Origin: Membranihabitans maritimus | Lineage (GTDB): Bacteria; Bacteroidota; Bacteroidia; Chitinophagales; Saprospiraceae | NCBI RefSeq assembly: GCF_021729145.1 | Contig: NZ_JAJSLW010000004.1 | Coordinates: 306,453 to 370,452 of the forward strand | Direction of reading: 5' to 3' | Length of the DNA: 64,000 nt | In this document: positions 16,839-26,206 of the stretch, in pieces | How the letters are laid out: each line of letters opens with the position of its first letter | Position numbering within the stretch: position 1 is the stretch's first letter | Notes under the pieces: generated by a model | What the model was told of the DNA's origin: nothing | Databases searched by the model: none | What the model saw: only the letters and a program-made list of their open reading frames with translations | Translations under genes and position numbers: made by a program

Positions 16839-19800
16839 ATGTCTTTTAGATATTTGATTATATACCTGGTTATGGGATTTGCGTCCGTAAATTATACATT
16901 TGCCCAGGATATCCCTGAACAAACAGAAAATCTGGCAGAACAGGAAATCCGGGCCCGGGGACTCGATGAAGAAGAGGTCAAAAATCGTCTTGAAGCCCGT
17001 GGGTTCGACCTGGATAATATAACCCCCGAACAATTACCGGAATTGGAAACAGCACTGGAAGAGATTGTGGCAGAAATGGAAAAGGAAAAAGCCAACCAGG
17101 ATTCCGTAGTCGAAGAAACAGGGCAAACTACCCAGGAGGCCATTGAGCAAAAGAGTGAGGAAATACAAAATAAAGTAACGGAAGGAGCTTCTGTCAAGGA
17201 AGCGTTATCTGAGACCACTTCTGAGGTTATTGAAGAAGAAAAGGTAAACCTCACAAATATATACGGGCACTCTGTATTCACTGGCTCCGAATTATCCTTA
17301 TACAGAAGTGCTGATGACATTCCCGCTCCATCTAATTACATACTGGGTGCGGGAGATCAACTGAGAGTATCTATTTTTGGCAGGTCACAAGCTGACTTCA
17401 ATTACACCATACTTCAAGATGGCTCCATTAACCCCGAGCAAATGCCTAAAATTTTCCTTAAGGGACTTTCCATAGAACAGGCGCGAAAATTATTAATCAA
17501 AAGATTTAGTTTGCGGTATACTTTCCTTGAAGAACAGTTCTCTGTCGTTTTGAATACAGCCCGAACCATTACCGTCAATATTTTTGGTCAGGTGGCACAA
17601 CCCGGGTCATATACCATTTCTGCGCTGAACACGGCCTTTAATGCCATGGTAGCCTGTAAAGGTCCTACGGCCAATGGATCAGTGCGGAACATTAAATTAA
17701 TGAAAGACAACAATGAAGTAAAGGAACTTGATGTCTATGAATTTCTGACTAATCCGACAGTAAGATTTGACTTTGCACTTGACAACAACGACATGATTTA
17801 TGTCCCATTTAGTCAAAAAGTAGTAACCATAAGAGGAGCGGTTAAAAGACCGATGATGTATGAGCTAAAAGAGGGAGAGAATTTAAAAGAATTAGTCAAG
17901 TTTGCAGGGGGGCTTAGCAGTAATGCCCGAACTGAACTTATAAGGATCAACCGCCAGGGTGCGAATGAAAGGGAATTACTCGAAGTTAATTTAGATGAAA
18001 TACTTAGCGGCAACAGTAATTTTAAAATCCAAAATGGCGATATTATCACCATTAGTACCATCCCCGATGAATTTAAGTCTTTTGTATCTGTTTCAGGAGC
18101 GGTTGTATTTCCAGGCAATTATTCCACCAAGGAAAATCAATCCCTGTCGCAGGTATTGCGAAAAGCTCGCTTTCGCGAAGAAGCAAGGACAGACCTTGCC
18201 TACATTATTAGAACCAACAATGATGGCTCGGTTGAATTATTGAAGACAAATCCACAGGCGATTCTCGAAGGGTCAGAAACTGATATTTCACTTCAACCCA
18301 GGGATCGCATTACGATTTATAATAAAAGAAAGTTTGTTAACCAAAACAGGAATTTGGTAATTGCAGGGGCTGTACGGCAGAAAGTGAAAGAACTTTTCAA
18401 ACCGGAAGCCGAAGTCAAACTCTCTGACATGGTAGAAATGGCTGGTGGCTTACAACCAAACGCAACAGGCAAAGGTATTTTAACTCGAAAAAATTTATCC
18501 AATAACAACAAAAGGGAATTTATTACCGTAAACTTAGAACAAGCCGTCAACAACCCGGAATCGAATTACAACATTTCCCTTTCCCCCGGAGATAGTATAT
18601 TTGCGTACAATGTGGAATATTTTGAAGAGCAATATACCGTTGAGCTCGCAGGTTTGGTTCGCAACCCACAGACATTTATTTATGACTCAAGTCTCAACTT
18701 CAGGGACATGGTCATGGATGCCGGAGGATTGACGCCTCAGGCTAATCGATATGGTATGCTGATCAGGAAGGATACCATCAATCGGAAAAAAAGAGAATAC
18801 AGGATGATTGATGTCCAGGCTTTGATGAACGGGAAAGAAACCATCGAAATCAAACCGGGTGATGAATTCCGAATATACAATCAGGAGACCTTCATCAATC
18901 AGTTTGAAATTTCTATTCTAGGTGCGGTCAATACACCCAATACCTTTGTATATGATTCTACACTTTCTGTCAAAGACGCCCTTTTGATGGGTGGTGGCCT
19001 ACAACTTGATGCCGACCCCAAACGGGTAGACGTTTATCGTATAGAGTTTGCCGATAACGGCACTCCCCGTACCATTATTCGTTCCATTGAGTTGGATCCT
19101 CAGGGAAGCATGATCGATGCTACGGATCAAAACTTCCAACTCGAGCCTTTTGATATTATTATCGTCAGGACTATTCCTGATTACAGGTTACAAGAAGTCG
19201 TTCAAATTAATGGGAGGGTCAAATACCCTGGGCCATATGTTCTTATGGAAAAACCTGAAAAACTCACAGATATAGTAGAGAGAGCTGGTGGATTGAGTCC
19301 GGATGCATTCCCCAGTGGTGCTACCCTGGTTCGATCACAGGGAGATATTAATGGAATAGTCGTAATTTCACTCGACAAGGCATTGAAAAAAGAAAATCAT
19401 AAAACAAATATGGTCCTGAGAGAAGGGGATATAATCAGCATTCCTCGGCTCGAAAGCCTGGTTTCTATTCGCACCACTGGAACAAGGGCACGGGAATTTC
19501 TTCAAGACACGCTGATTGAAAACAATGCTATAAATGTAAACTTTGACGGAAGAAAATCAGCCGGGTGGTATGTCAAAAATTATGCCGGGGGATTTGCTGA
19601 AGATGCAAACCGCAAATCAGTAAAAGTCGTATACCCCAATGGCCGTATCAAAGGAACCAAAAGCTTTTTGTTCTTCAGGAATTATCCCCAGGTATTAGAG
19701 GGTAGTAAAGTTCTGATTTCAATGCAACCTCCCGAGGTTCAACAGGAAGAAGAACCTGCCCCTGAACCGAAGAAGGAAGTAGACTGGAACGAGGTTATTA

Positions 19801-19880
19801 GAACGGTTTCTGCCACCACAGCGTTATTGACCAGTACCTTGACTGCAATTTTATTACTGGATAGGATTAATGATAAATAA
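16839..19880 (+). CDS. Wza-type polysaccharide export protein with multiple SLBB domains
   Basis: 1013 residues with signal peptide (MGFASVNYTFAQ). An acidic, coiled, Glu/Gln-rich spacer covers about residues 24-140. The poly-export domain starts at YILGAGDQLRVSIFG (about 167). Seven SLBB-like units follow, each opening with a (V/I)x(I/V)xGxV-x-P pattern: VNIFGQVAQPGSY, VTIRGAVKRPMMY, VSVSGAVVFPGNY, LVIAGAVRQKV, VELAGLVRNPQTF, ISILGAVNTPNTF and VQINGRVKYPGPY. A C-terminal membrane helix (TTALLTSTLTAILLL) is present. This is the long Bacteroidota form of the outer-membrane export channel, about 2-3 times the length of enteric Wza. Confidence 0.92.
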   Translation: MSFRYLIIYLVMGFASVNYTFAQDIPEQTENLAEQEIRARGLDEEEVKNRLEARGFDLDNITPEQLPELETALEEIVAEMEKEKANQDSVVEETGQTTQEAIEQKSEEIQNKVTEGASVKEALSETTSEVIEEEKVNLTNIYGHSVFTGSELSLYRSADDIPAPSNYILGAGDQLRVSIFGRSQADFNYTILQDGSINPEQMPKIFLKGLSIEQARKLLIKRFSLRYTFLEEQFSVVLNTARTITVNIFGQVAQPGSYTISALNTAFNAMVACKGPTANGSVRNIKLMKDNNEVKELDVYEFLTNPTVRFDFALDNNDMIYVPFSQKVVTIRGAVKRPMMYELKEGENLKELVKFAGGLSSNARTELIRINRQGANERELLEVNLDEILSGNSNFKIQNGDIITISTIPDEFKSFVSVSGAVVFPGNYSTKENQSLSQVLRKARFREEARTDLAYIIRTNNDGSVELLKTNPQAILEGSETDISLQPRDRITIYNKRKFVNQNRNLVIAGAVRQKVKELFKPEAEVKLSDMVEMAGGLQPNATGKGILTRKNLSNNNKREFITVNLEQAVNNPESNYNISLSPGDSIFAYNVEYFEEQYTVELAGLVRNPQTFIYDSSLNFRDMVMDAGGLTPQANRYGMLIRKDTINRKKREYRMIDVQALMNGKETIEIKPGDEFRIYNQETFINQFEISILGAVNTPNTFVYDSTLSVKDALLMGGGLQLDADPKRVDVYRIEFADNGTPRTIIRSIELDPQGSMIDATDQNFQLEPFDIIIVRTIPDYRLQEVVQINGRVKYPGPYVLMEKPEKLTDIVERAGGLSPDAFPSGATLVRSQGDINGIVVISLDKALKKENHKTNMVLREGDIISIPRLESLVSIRTTGTRAREFLQDTLIENNAINVNFDGRKSAGWYVKNYAGGFAEDANRKSVKVVYPNGRIKGTKSFLFFRNYPQVLEGSKVLISMQPPEVQQEEEPAPEPKKEVDWNEVIRTVSATTALLTSTLTAILLLDRINDK

Positions 19881-19885
19881 TTTAG

Positions 19886-20962
19886 ATGACTGAAAGAGGA
19901 CCTTCAAACTATAACCAATTCCCCGAAAATGAGGTGACACTTCGCGATGTAATCCTCAAGACGAGAGACTACTTTCGGTATTTGGGCCGAAAGTGGATTT
20001 GGGTGGTTTTTGGTATTATTGTCGGTGGGATGATCGGAGGTATTGTTATTTTCAATCAAAAAATTAACTACATAGCAGATCTTACTTTTGTAGTTAATGA
20101 AGACCAGGGGAAAAGCGGAGGGGGCATTTCTTCAGCCCTTGCCAGCTTTGGGCTTTCTTCCGGTTCCGGAGGCGGTTTTAATTACCAGAAAATCATTCAG
20201 CTTAGTAAATCACAAAAGATACTATTTGATGTTCTTCTGGACTCCGTATCCTATAAAGACCAAAAAGACTTGCTCGCCCACCATATAATCAGAGCATTTA
20301 ACCTGGAAGAGGAATGGAATGAAGGGGAATCCATACATTTTGATTCGAATATTGCCGCCAAACTACCCCTTCAGCAAAAAGCAATGCTCAAGAGGTTGTA
20401 CGGGATGATTTCATCGGGATCCGACCCGGTATTTTCACTTACTTTTGATGAAACTTCCCAAATACTCTCCATGCAGACCACGACCCCGGAAAACGCACTT
20501 TCAATTCTATTAGCAGAAAAAATTTATGAAATACTCAGCAACTTTTACATTCTGCAATCTATATCCAAGTCGCAGGAGACGGTAGACCAATTAACAGCAA
20601 GAAGGGATAGCCTGGAAAGAATTCTAAAACGAAGGCAAATCAACCTTGCTGTCGAAAACGACCGGAGTCTCGGGACTATTTACCAAAAGGACAATGTAGA
20701 AAAAAGAGACCTCAGTATGGATGTTCAAATTATCCGTACAATGTATTTTGAAGTCGTAAAGAATTTGGAAACGGCGCGGTTTGGACTCGACAATATTCGT
20801 CCCGTTTTCACGATCATTGATACACCAATGTTGCCACTTAGAACAGATAGGAAAAGCCTTTTGATCAGTATAATATTAGGATCCGTAATAGGGGTCTTTT
20901 TAATTTCGATCATATTATTTTTGTCCAAAACTTACAATGACCTTATGTACGAAGATACATGA
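19886..20962 (+). CDS. Wzz/Wzc-type chain-length co-polymerase without kinase domain
   Basis: 358 residues. It has an N-terminal membrane helix (IWVVFGIIVGGMIGGIVIF), a large periplasmic part with a Gly/Ser-rich stretch and coiled segments (TVDQLTARRDSLERILKRRQ), and a C-terminal helix (LLISIILGSVIGVFLISII). The C-terminal helix is followed by a short cytosolic tail with one tyrosine pair region (KTYNDLMYEDT). There is no Walker motif, so the tyrosine kinase part is absent and no separate BY-kinase is in the window. It probably sets chain length together with the SLBB exporter 5 bp upstream. Confidence 0.85.
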   Translation: MTERGPSNYNQFPENEVTLRDVILKTRDYFRYLGRKWIWVVFGIIVGGMIGGIVIFNQKINYIADLTFVVNEDQGKSGGGISSALASFGLSSGSGGGFNYQKIIQLSKSQKILFDVLLDSVSYKDQKDLLAHHIIRAFNLEEEWNEGESIHFDSNIAAKLPLQQKAMLKRLYGMISSGSDPVFSLTFDETSQILSMQTTTPENALSILLAEKIYEILSNFYILQSISKSQETVDQLTARRDSLERILKRRQINLAVENDRSLGTIYQKDNVEKRDLSMDVQIIRTMYFEVVKNLETARFGLDNIRPVFTIIDTPMLPLRTDRKSLLISIILGSVIGVFLISIILFLSKTYNDLMYEDT

Positions 20963-21022
20963 TAAGGCCCGTGAACATTTTTGAGAGGATTTGATTACCT
21001 TGGTAATTGAAGGAAATACAGA

Positions 21023-21697
21023 ATGAAAAAGAAACAGGAAGAATTCCGCGAACATATTGAATCCATTCACACGAAGTTAGCTTCATTTCAAGCTCACCAT
21101 ATGACAATGGTAAGCAGTTCTTCTTTTCAGACTCAGTCTGTACCATTATTGCATATACTTTCGGAATTTGATAAAAATATTGAGGTTGTCTTTTTAGATA
21201 CGGGCTTTCTTTTTCCGGAGACTAAAGCATTTAGGGAAGAATTAGTTGAGACCCTGGGTATTAATGTACGGGTGGAACGGTCAGATATTCCACACTCGCA
21301 GCAAATGGACGAAAACGGTCTTTTTTACTATAATTCTAATACGGACTATTGTTGCCATCTCAATAAAGTCATTCCTATGGATCGAGTGCTTAAAGAATAC
21401 GATGTATGGATCAATGGGGTACGGGCGGACCAATCGAAAGTTCGGGCTGGTTTCGAACCGGTAATGGAAACAAATAATGGAATTATCCGATATCACCCTA
21501 TGCTATACTGGTCCAATAAAATGATTTACGATTATATTAATGCATTTGATTTACCTAAGCACCCACTACACGATGTCGGCTACAAATCCATAGGATGTGT
21601 ACCCTGCACTGTTTCGTGGGTTGACGAGCTGGGAAGACAAGGAAGATGGCAAGGACAAACCAAAACAGAATGTGGGTTACATACCGACCTTTCCTGA
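21023..21697 (+). CDS. cysH: APS/PAPS reductase (CysH family) with Fe-S cysteine motifs
   Basis: 224 residues. Family motifs in order: SSSFQTQSVPLLHIL, VVFLDTGFLFPET, the paired cysteines YCCHLNK, VWINGVRADQS, GCVPC and the terminal ECGLH that carries the catalytic cysteine. The CC...CxxC set is that of the 4Fe-4S type, which can reduce APS (and in some members PAPS) to sulfite. No other sulfate-assimilation gene is near. Its place inside a polysaccharide cluster that encodes four PAPS-using sulfotransferases is notable: both draw on the same activated sulfate. Confidence 0.88.
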   Translation: MKKKQEEFREHIESIHTKLASFQAHHMTMVSSSSFQTQSVPLLHILSEFDKNIEVVFLDTGFLFPETKAFREELVETLGINVRVERSDIPHSQQMDENGLFYYNSNTDYCCHLNKVIPMDRVLKEYDVWINGVRADQSKVRAGFEPVMETNNGIIRYHPMLYWSNKMIYDYINAFDLPKHPLHDVGYKSIGCVPCTVSWVDELGRQGRWQGQTKTECGLHTDLS

Positions 21698-21793
21698 CAT
21701 GTAAACAGCGGTTATATAATCATGCTTACTAATTGAATTGCTATTTTGTATTCATCTAATAATGTATATTCGTACAAATAATTTTCAACCACT

Positions 21794-22732
21794 ATGAATA
21801 TATTGGTAACAGGAGGGGCTGGATACCTGGGAACTTCGCTGGTAGACCAACTAAATCAACATCCCGATGTCGACAAAATTATCGTTTATGACAATCGTTC
21901 ACACAATAATATCCGATTCTTTTTTAATGGTGTTAAATTAAATAAAGTACATTTTATTCAGGGAGATATTCTCAATCATATTGAATTGTCGAGAGTCCTG
22001 AAAGAAATTGATGTTGTGTACCATTTGGCCGGGGTCGTAAAATCACCATTTAGCCACGAAGACAGTCTAAAATACGAACAAATCAATTTATGGGGTACTG
22101 CCAACCTGGTTCAGTGCCTTGAAAACAATACCCGGGTTAAAAAATTTATTTTTCTCAGTACCGCTTCGGTATATGGTTTCAACAATATAGAAAATGAGTT
22201 AATGGAACCCAATCCTATGAATGCATACGGAAAGTCAAAAAGGGAAGCGGAAAAGTTTATACAACTGTTATCCGGCAAAATAAAAGTAGAAGTTTTCAGG
22301 GTTGGCAATATTTATGGGTACAATCGGACCGTCCGGTTAGACTCTGTCATCAATAGGTTTATTTTTGAAGCCCTTTGCTACGGAAAAATAAAAATATTTG
22401 GAGACGGCGAACAAAAAAGACCCTTCATGCGGCTTGAAGATCTGACCCGGGCACTCATTCAGTTTCTGCATACACATACCGGAAAAGGATTCAATATTCA
22501 CAATATGGTCCAATTCAATATGAGTATAAATGATATAAGGAGTATCCTCCAGTCTATAATCCCTAGTCTTGAATATATATACGTTAACCAGGGGCAAAAA
22601 GTACCAAGTCTGGAAATACTGGACTCCAATCTCAAAAATGAAGATTGGATATACCAGTCACTTAAAGAAGAAGTCGAAATATTTGCTGATCATTTTGTGC
22701 TAGACAAATACACCCCTGTATCCCCCGCGTGA
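21794..22732 (+). CDS. NAD-dependent epimerase/dehydratase (extended SDR)
   Basis: 312 residues. Rossmann motif VTGGAGYLGTSLV is at the N-terminus; YHLAGVVKSP, STASVYG and the catalytic YGKSK (Tyr-x-x-x-Lys) follow, then RPFMRLEDLTRAL. It acts on a nucleotide sugar, probably as an epimerase, reductase or dehydratase; the exact substrate is not clear from the motifs. It lies ahead of the WbpA/TviB-type dehydrogenase (16 bp). Confidence 0.8.
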   Translation: MNILVTGGAGYLGTSLVDQLNQHPDVDKIIVYDNRSHNNIRFFFNGVKLNKVHFIQGDILNHIELSRVLKEIDVVYHLAGVVKSPFSHEDSLKYEQINLWGTANLVQCLENNTRVKKFIFLSTASVYGFNNIENELMEPNPMNAYGKSKREAEKFIQLLSGKIKVEVFRVGNIYGYNRTVRLDSVINRFIFEALCYGKIKIFGDGEQKRPFMRLEDLTRALIQFLHTHTGKGFNIHNMVQFNMSINDIRSILQSIIPSLEYIYVNQGQKVPSLEILDSNLKNEDWIYQSLKEEVEIFADHFVLDKYTPVSPA

Positions 22733-22748
22733 TCAAAAATTAAAATTT

Positions 22749-24017
22749 ATGACAAAAATCGGAGTTATTGGCCTCGGATACGTAGGCCTTCCCCTGGCTG
22801 TTGAATTTGCCAAAAAATATTCTGTCCTGGGATTTGATATTAACGGGAATAGAATAAAAGAATTACAAAGCGGCCATGATTCAACCCTGGAGGTAGAAGA
22901 CACAGACTTACAATCCGTACAAAACCAGGGTGAAAAGGGACTCACCCTTACCCATGATGAAACCAACCTAAAAAAATGTAATTTTTTCATAATTACGGTT
23001 CCTACACCCGTAGACAAACACCATAAACCGGATTTTACTCCACTGGTATCTGCCTCCTCCATGCTTGCCAGACATCTCAAAAAAGAGGATATCGTAGTTT
23101 ACGAATCAACAGTGTATCCGGGGGCAACTGAGGAGATATGCGTCCCAATACTGGAAAAAGAATCAGGCTTAATTTTTAATAAAGATTTTTATGTAGGATA
23201 TAGCCCCGAAAGAATAAATCCGGGTGACAAAAACCATACATTAACGAAAATCGTAAAAGTTACTTCCGGTTCAACACCGGAAGCAGCAGAAAAAATTGAT
23301 GCTCTTTATAAAACCATTATTACTGCAGGAACACATAAGGCAACCTGTATAAAGGTAGCAGAGGCTGCTAAAGTGATTGAAAATTGCCAACGCGATATCA
23401 ATATTGCCTTTGTAAACGAACTGGCAAAAATATTCAATCGCATTCATATAGATACCCTTGAAGTACTTGAAGCAGCCGGAACCAAATGGAACTTTTTACC
23501 TTTCCGACCAGGTTTGGTTGGAGGGCATTGCATAGGGGTAGACCCTTATTATCTGGCGCAAAAAGCGCAGGAAGTCGGTTATCATCCGGAAATGATATTG
23601 GCCGGTAGACGGATAAATGACGGAATGGGCGGGTTTGTTGCGCAAGAAGTTATTAAGCTAATGATAAGTAGAGATTTTTCTCTAAAAAAAGCTAAAGTAT
23701 TGATGCTGGGCATTACATTTAAAGAAAATTGCCCGGATATCAGGAATACACGCGCTATTGATATTTATCGCGAATTAGAGGACTATGAACTCGATATAGA
23801 TATCTACGACCCCTGGGCTTCACCATCAGAAGTAAAAAATGTTCTTGGGGTAGAAATGCTCAATGCACAACCTGATCTCGGACATTATAAAGCCATAATA
23901 TTGTGTGTAGCCCATAGGGAATTTGCCACTATTAATATCTCAAAAGCCAAAAAAGAAGCAGTGCTCTATGATGTGAAAGGTTTTTGGGACAAAGCCAATG
24001 TTCCGGCAAGATTGTAA
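22749..24017 (+). CDS. UDP-N-acetylhexosamine 6-dehydrogenase (WbpA/TviB type)
   Basis: 422 residues. It has GVIGLGYVGLPLA, the PTPVDKHHKPDFTPL segment, and the catalytic cysteine in GLVGGHCIGVDPYYLA, then ITFKENCPDIRNT. These are the marks of the Vi-antigen/WbpA branch that oxidises UDP-GlcNAc or UDP-GalNAc to the uronic acid, distinct from UDP-glucose dehydrogenase, which is encoded separately at 26207. With the WbpP-like epimerase downstream, the product is probably UDP-GalNAcA and/or UDP-GlcNAcA. A source of acidic sugars for the polysaccharide. Confidence 0.9.
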   Translation: MTKIGVIGLGYVGLPLAVEFAKKYSVLGFDINGNRIKELQSGHDSTLEVEDTDLQSVQNQGEKGLTLTHDETNLKKCNFFIITVPTPVDKHHKPDFTPLVSASSMLARHLKKEDIVVYESTVYPGATEEICVPILEKESGLIFNKDFYVGYSPERINPGDKNHTLTKIVKVTSGSTPEAAEKIDALYKTIITAGTHKATCIKVAEAAKVIENCQRDINIAFVNELAKIFNRIHIDTLEVLEAAGTKWNFLPFRPGLVGGHCIGVDPYYLAQKAQEVGYHPEMILAGRRINDGMGGFVAQEVIKLMISRDFSLKKAKVLMLGITFKENCPDIRNTRAIDIYRELEDYELDIDIYDPWASPSEVKNVLGVEMLNAQPDLGHYKAIILCVAHREFATINISKAKKEAVLYDVKGFWDKANVPARL

Positions 24018-24172
24018 AAGCAGAATCCTTCCCTTGAATAAAGAAATAAATCAATTAAAGGTAAAGGGGCACTTTAACTGATTAAACCAATTTCATTTAA
24101 AGCTCAGTCCCTTCACCCTATATAATTGGTGATAAAACTTCATCAAATTGAAAATATAACTTTATTACATCT

Positions 24173-25120
24173 ATGAAACTACTTTTGACAGGCGGTTGCG
24201 GCTTTATTGGTTCAAATTTAACCCGTACCCTAATCGACAATAGTGATATTGACTCCATTATAATCCTGGACAATCTATCAACGGGCTATAAAAAAAATAT
24301 TGAGGAATTCCGACATCACAAAAAAGTACACTTTGCCAATGGGGATATCCGGGACATCGATTTGTGCCAGGAATTGTGTAAAAAATCAGATGCTGTTTGT
24401 CACCAGGCGGCCTTAGGTTCTGTTCCCAGATCTGTAAAAGATCCTATATCCACCAATGACCACAATATTCAGGGAACCTTAAATATTTTTACCGCAGCCC
24501 GGGACCAGGGCATTAAAAGGGTTGTTTATGCCTCCAGTTCTTCGGTTTATGGGGATGAAGAAACAATGCCGAAAGTTGAACAACGTGTGGGACGCCCTCT
24601 GTCACCATACGCTGTGACTAAAAAAGCAGCAGAGTTATATGCCGATAATTTTGGATCCCTTTACGGAATGGAAATGATTGGATTGCGTTATTTCAATATT
24701 TTTGGACCGAATCAAAGTCCTGATGGACCGTATGCAGCCGTATTGCCTTTATTTATTCAGGCATTGTTGAATAATGAGCCTGCTACAATAAACGGCGATG
24801 GGTCTTTTAGCCGGGATTTTACCTATGTGGACAATGCTGTACAAGCCAATATCAAAGCACTCTTCACCACCCGTCCGGAATCCATTAACCAGGTATACAA
24901 TATAGCTTGTGGTTATCGGACTACATTATCTGAAATTTGGAAATTACTAAATGAAATTACCGGAAAAAATATTTCCCCTATTCACGGCCCGGAGCGCCAG
25001 GGTGACATCCCGCACAGCTTGGCAGACATTTCCAAAGCAAAATCCCTATTGGACTATTCACCAAATATAAAAGTCCGGGAAGGATTGGAAAAAACGGTTG
25101 AGTACTTTAAAAAAAGTTGA
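24173..25120 (+). CDS. UDP-N-acetylglucosamine 4-epimerase (WbpP/TviC type)
   Basis: 315 residues. TGGCGFIGSNL, then the telling ALGSVPRSVKDPI segment of WbpP/TviC, SSSSVYGDEETMPK, the catalytic SPYAVTKKAAELYAD, and YFNIFGPNQSPDGPYAAVLP. The late NGDGSFSRDFTYVDN and HSLADISKA also fit. These enzymes prefer N-acetylated substrates, interconverting UDP-GlcNAc and UDP-GalNAc or their uronic acids. It works with the dehydrogenase 155 bp upstream. Confidence 0.88.
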   Translation: MKLLLTGGCGFIGSNLTRTLIDNSDIDSIIILDNLSTGYKKNIEEFRHHKKVHFANGDIRDIDLCQELCKKSDAVCHQAALGSVPRSVKDPISTNDHNIQGTLNIFTAARDQGIKRVVYASSSSVYGDEETMPKVEQRVGRPLSPYAVTKKAAELYADNFGSLYGMEMIGLRYFNIFGPNQSPDGPYAAVLPLFIQALLNNEPATINGDGSFSRDFTYVDNAVQANIKALFTTRPESINQVYNIACGYRTTLSEIWKLLNEITGKNISPIHGPERQGDIPHSLADISKAKSLLDYSPNIKVREGLEKTVEYFKKS

Positions 25121-25157
25121 GAATCGTGAACTAAAAAAGATAATAGGCAGTTATAAA

Positions 25158-25187
25158 ACAAATGTCTTGTTTTTTTATACAAATGTC
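25158..25187 (+). promoter_or_regulatory. Twin ACAAATGTC repeats ahead of the RES-Xre pair
   Basis: Two direct ACAAATGTC repeats (25158-25166 and 25179-25187) are spaced 21 bp start to start, about two helical turns, and end 6 bp before the antitoxin start. This arrangement suits binding by the Xre antitoxin for autoregulation. Inference from position and pattern only. Confidence 0.4.
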
Positions 25188-25192
25188 AAGCT

Positions 25193-25660
25193 ATGAAAAA
25201 TGTTGTTAAGGAGCCCCTGCTTACGTATCTCCGGTCCGGGAAATCATCTGCCATCAGACAGGAACCATTGGATGAAAATATTTTTAAAGACAAATTATTG
25301 ATGAGATCTATTGTCAGGGAAGGTATTCCTTATAGCCTATTTGATCGAATTTGTTCGGCCAGTTCACTCAACACACAATTATGGGCAAAATTAATGGGAA
25401 TTTCCCATAAAACGATCCAGCGATATGAACAGGACCAAAAGACCTTTAGACCATCTTATTCCGAAAAGATATTGCAACTGGCAGAAGTATTTGCGACAGG
25501 TCAGGATGTCTTTGAGAATAGAGAGAAGTTCCACCATTGGCTAGAGACTCCCTCTTTTGCGCTAGGGTCTCAGAAGCCCATGGATTTGCTCAAAGATTCC
25601 TTTGGAAGAGAATTGGTTATCAGAGAGCTAAACAACATAGAGTACGGAATTTTTGCATAA
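25193..25660 (+). CDS. Antitoxin, Xre HTH plus MbcA/ParS (DUF2384) domain
   Basis: 155 residues. The N-terminal part carries an Xre-like helix-turn-helix (QLWAKLMGISHKTIQRYEQD). The C-terminal toxin-binding domain has the ParS/MbcA pattern HHWLETPSFALGSQKPMDLL then ELNNIEYGIFA. This is the antitoxin of a type II RES-Xre module. The toxin gene begins 8 bp after its stop, and direct repeats lie just ahead of its start. The pair sits inside the sugar-precursor genes, which suggests it moved in and may stabilise the cluster. Confidence 0.92.
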   Translation: MKNVVKEPLLTYLRSGKSSAIRQEPLDENIFKDKLLMRSIVREGIPYSLFDRICSASSLNTQLWAKLMGISHKTIQRYEQDQKTFRPSYSEKILQLAEVFATGQDVFENREKFHHWLETPSFALGSQKPMDLLKDSFGRELVIRELNNIEYGIFA

Positions 25661-25668
25661 AACACCTT

Positions 25669-26124
25669 ATGGAAGTTTTCCGCCTTAGTAAAACAAAGTA
25701 TAAATCAACTTTATCGGGGAAAGGGGCCTCCAGGTATGGAGCAAGATGGAATAGCCAGGGAACAGAACTCATTTATACTGCTTCCAGCAGGGCATTGGCA
25801 ATGGCAGAGGTAGTCGTTCATATTAGTGCTGAGACCTTAGCTAATGATTATTATATGCTTGTAATTTATGTTCCGGATACTACCCCCATTCGATCAGCTT
25901 CGCCTGAGGAATTACCAAATGGATGGAACCGTTTTCCCTACACCCCGGGAACCCAGTTTTTCGGAGACCGCTTAATTTCGGAAAATCGGTATGGAATTTT
26001 GAAAGTCCCTTCGGCCGTGGTAAAAGGTGATTTTAATTTTTTGATCAATCCATTTCACCATTCTTTTAAATACATTAAGATTATTGATGAAGAGCCGTTT
26101 TTATTTGACCAAAGGGTTTTTTAA
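25669..26124 (+). CDS. RES-domain toxin
   Basis: 151 residues from ATG 25669; the frame runs further upstream but that part overlaps the antitoxin gene out of frame and lacks family similarity. The RES core shows Arg in GASRYGARWNSQG, Glu in LAMAEVVVHI and the later EDR-like GTQFFGDRLI segment. RES toxins resemble ADP-ribosyltransferase folds: some degrade NAD+ and others modify phosphoribosyl-pyrophosphate synthetase. Which activity applies cannot be read here. Partnered with the Xre/ParS antitoxin directly upstream. Confidence 0.92.
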   Translation: MEVFRLSKTKYKSTLSGKGASRYGARWNSQGTELIYTASSRALAMAEVVVHISAETLANDYYMLVIYVPDTTPIRSASPEELPNGWNRFPYTPGTQFFGDRLISENRYGILKVPSAVVKGDFNFLINPFHHSFKYIKIIDEEPFLFDQRVF

Positions 26125-26206
26125 CCAAAATTTGGGTTTTGAATACAAACGATGCCAACGTCACTTTTAATTAAAAATAAACAGATAACGATAATAATTT
26201 GACAAT

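Noticed and set aside
21023..21697. CysH-like gene as an N-type ATP pyrophosphatase of unrelated function
   Set aside because: The full set of cysteine motifs including the terminal ECGLH fits APS/PAPS reductase.
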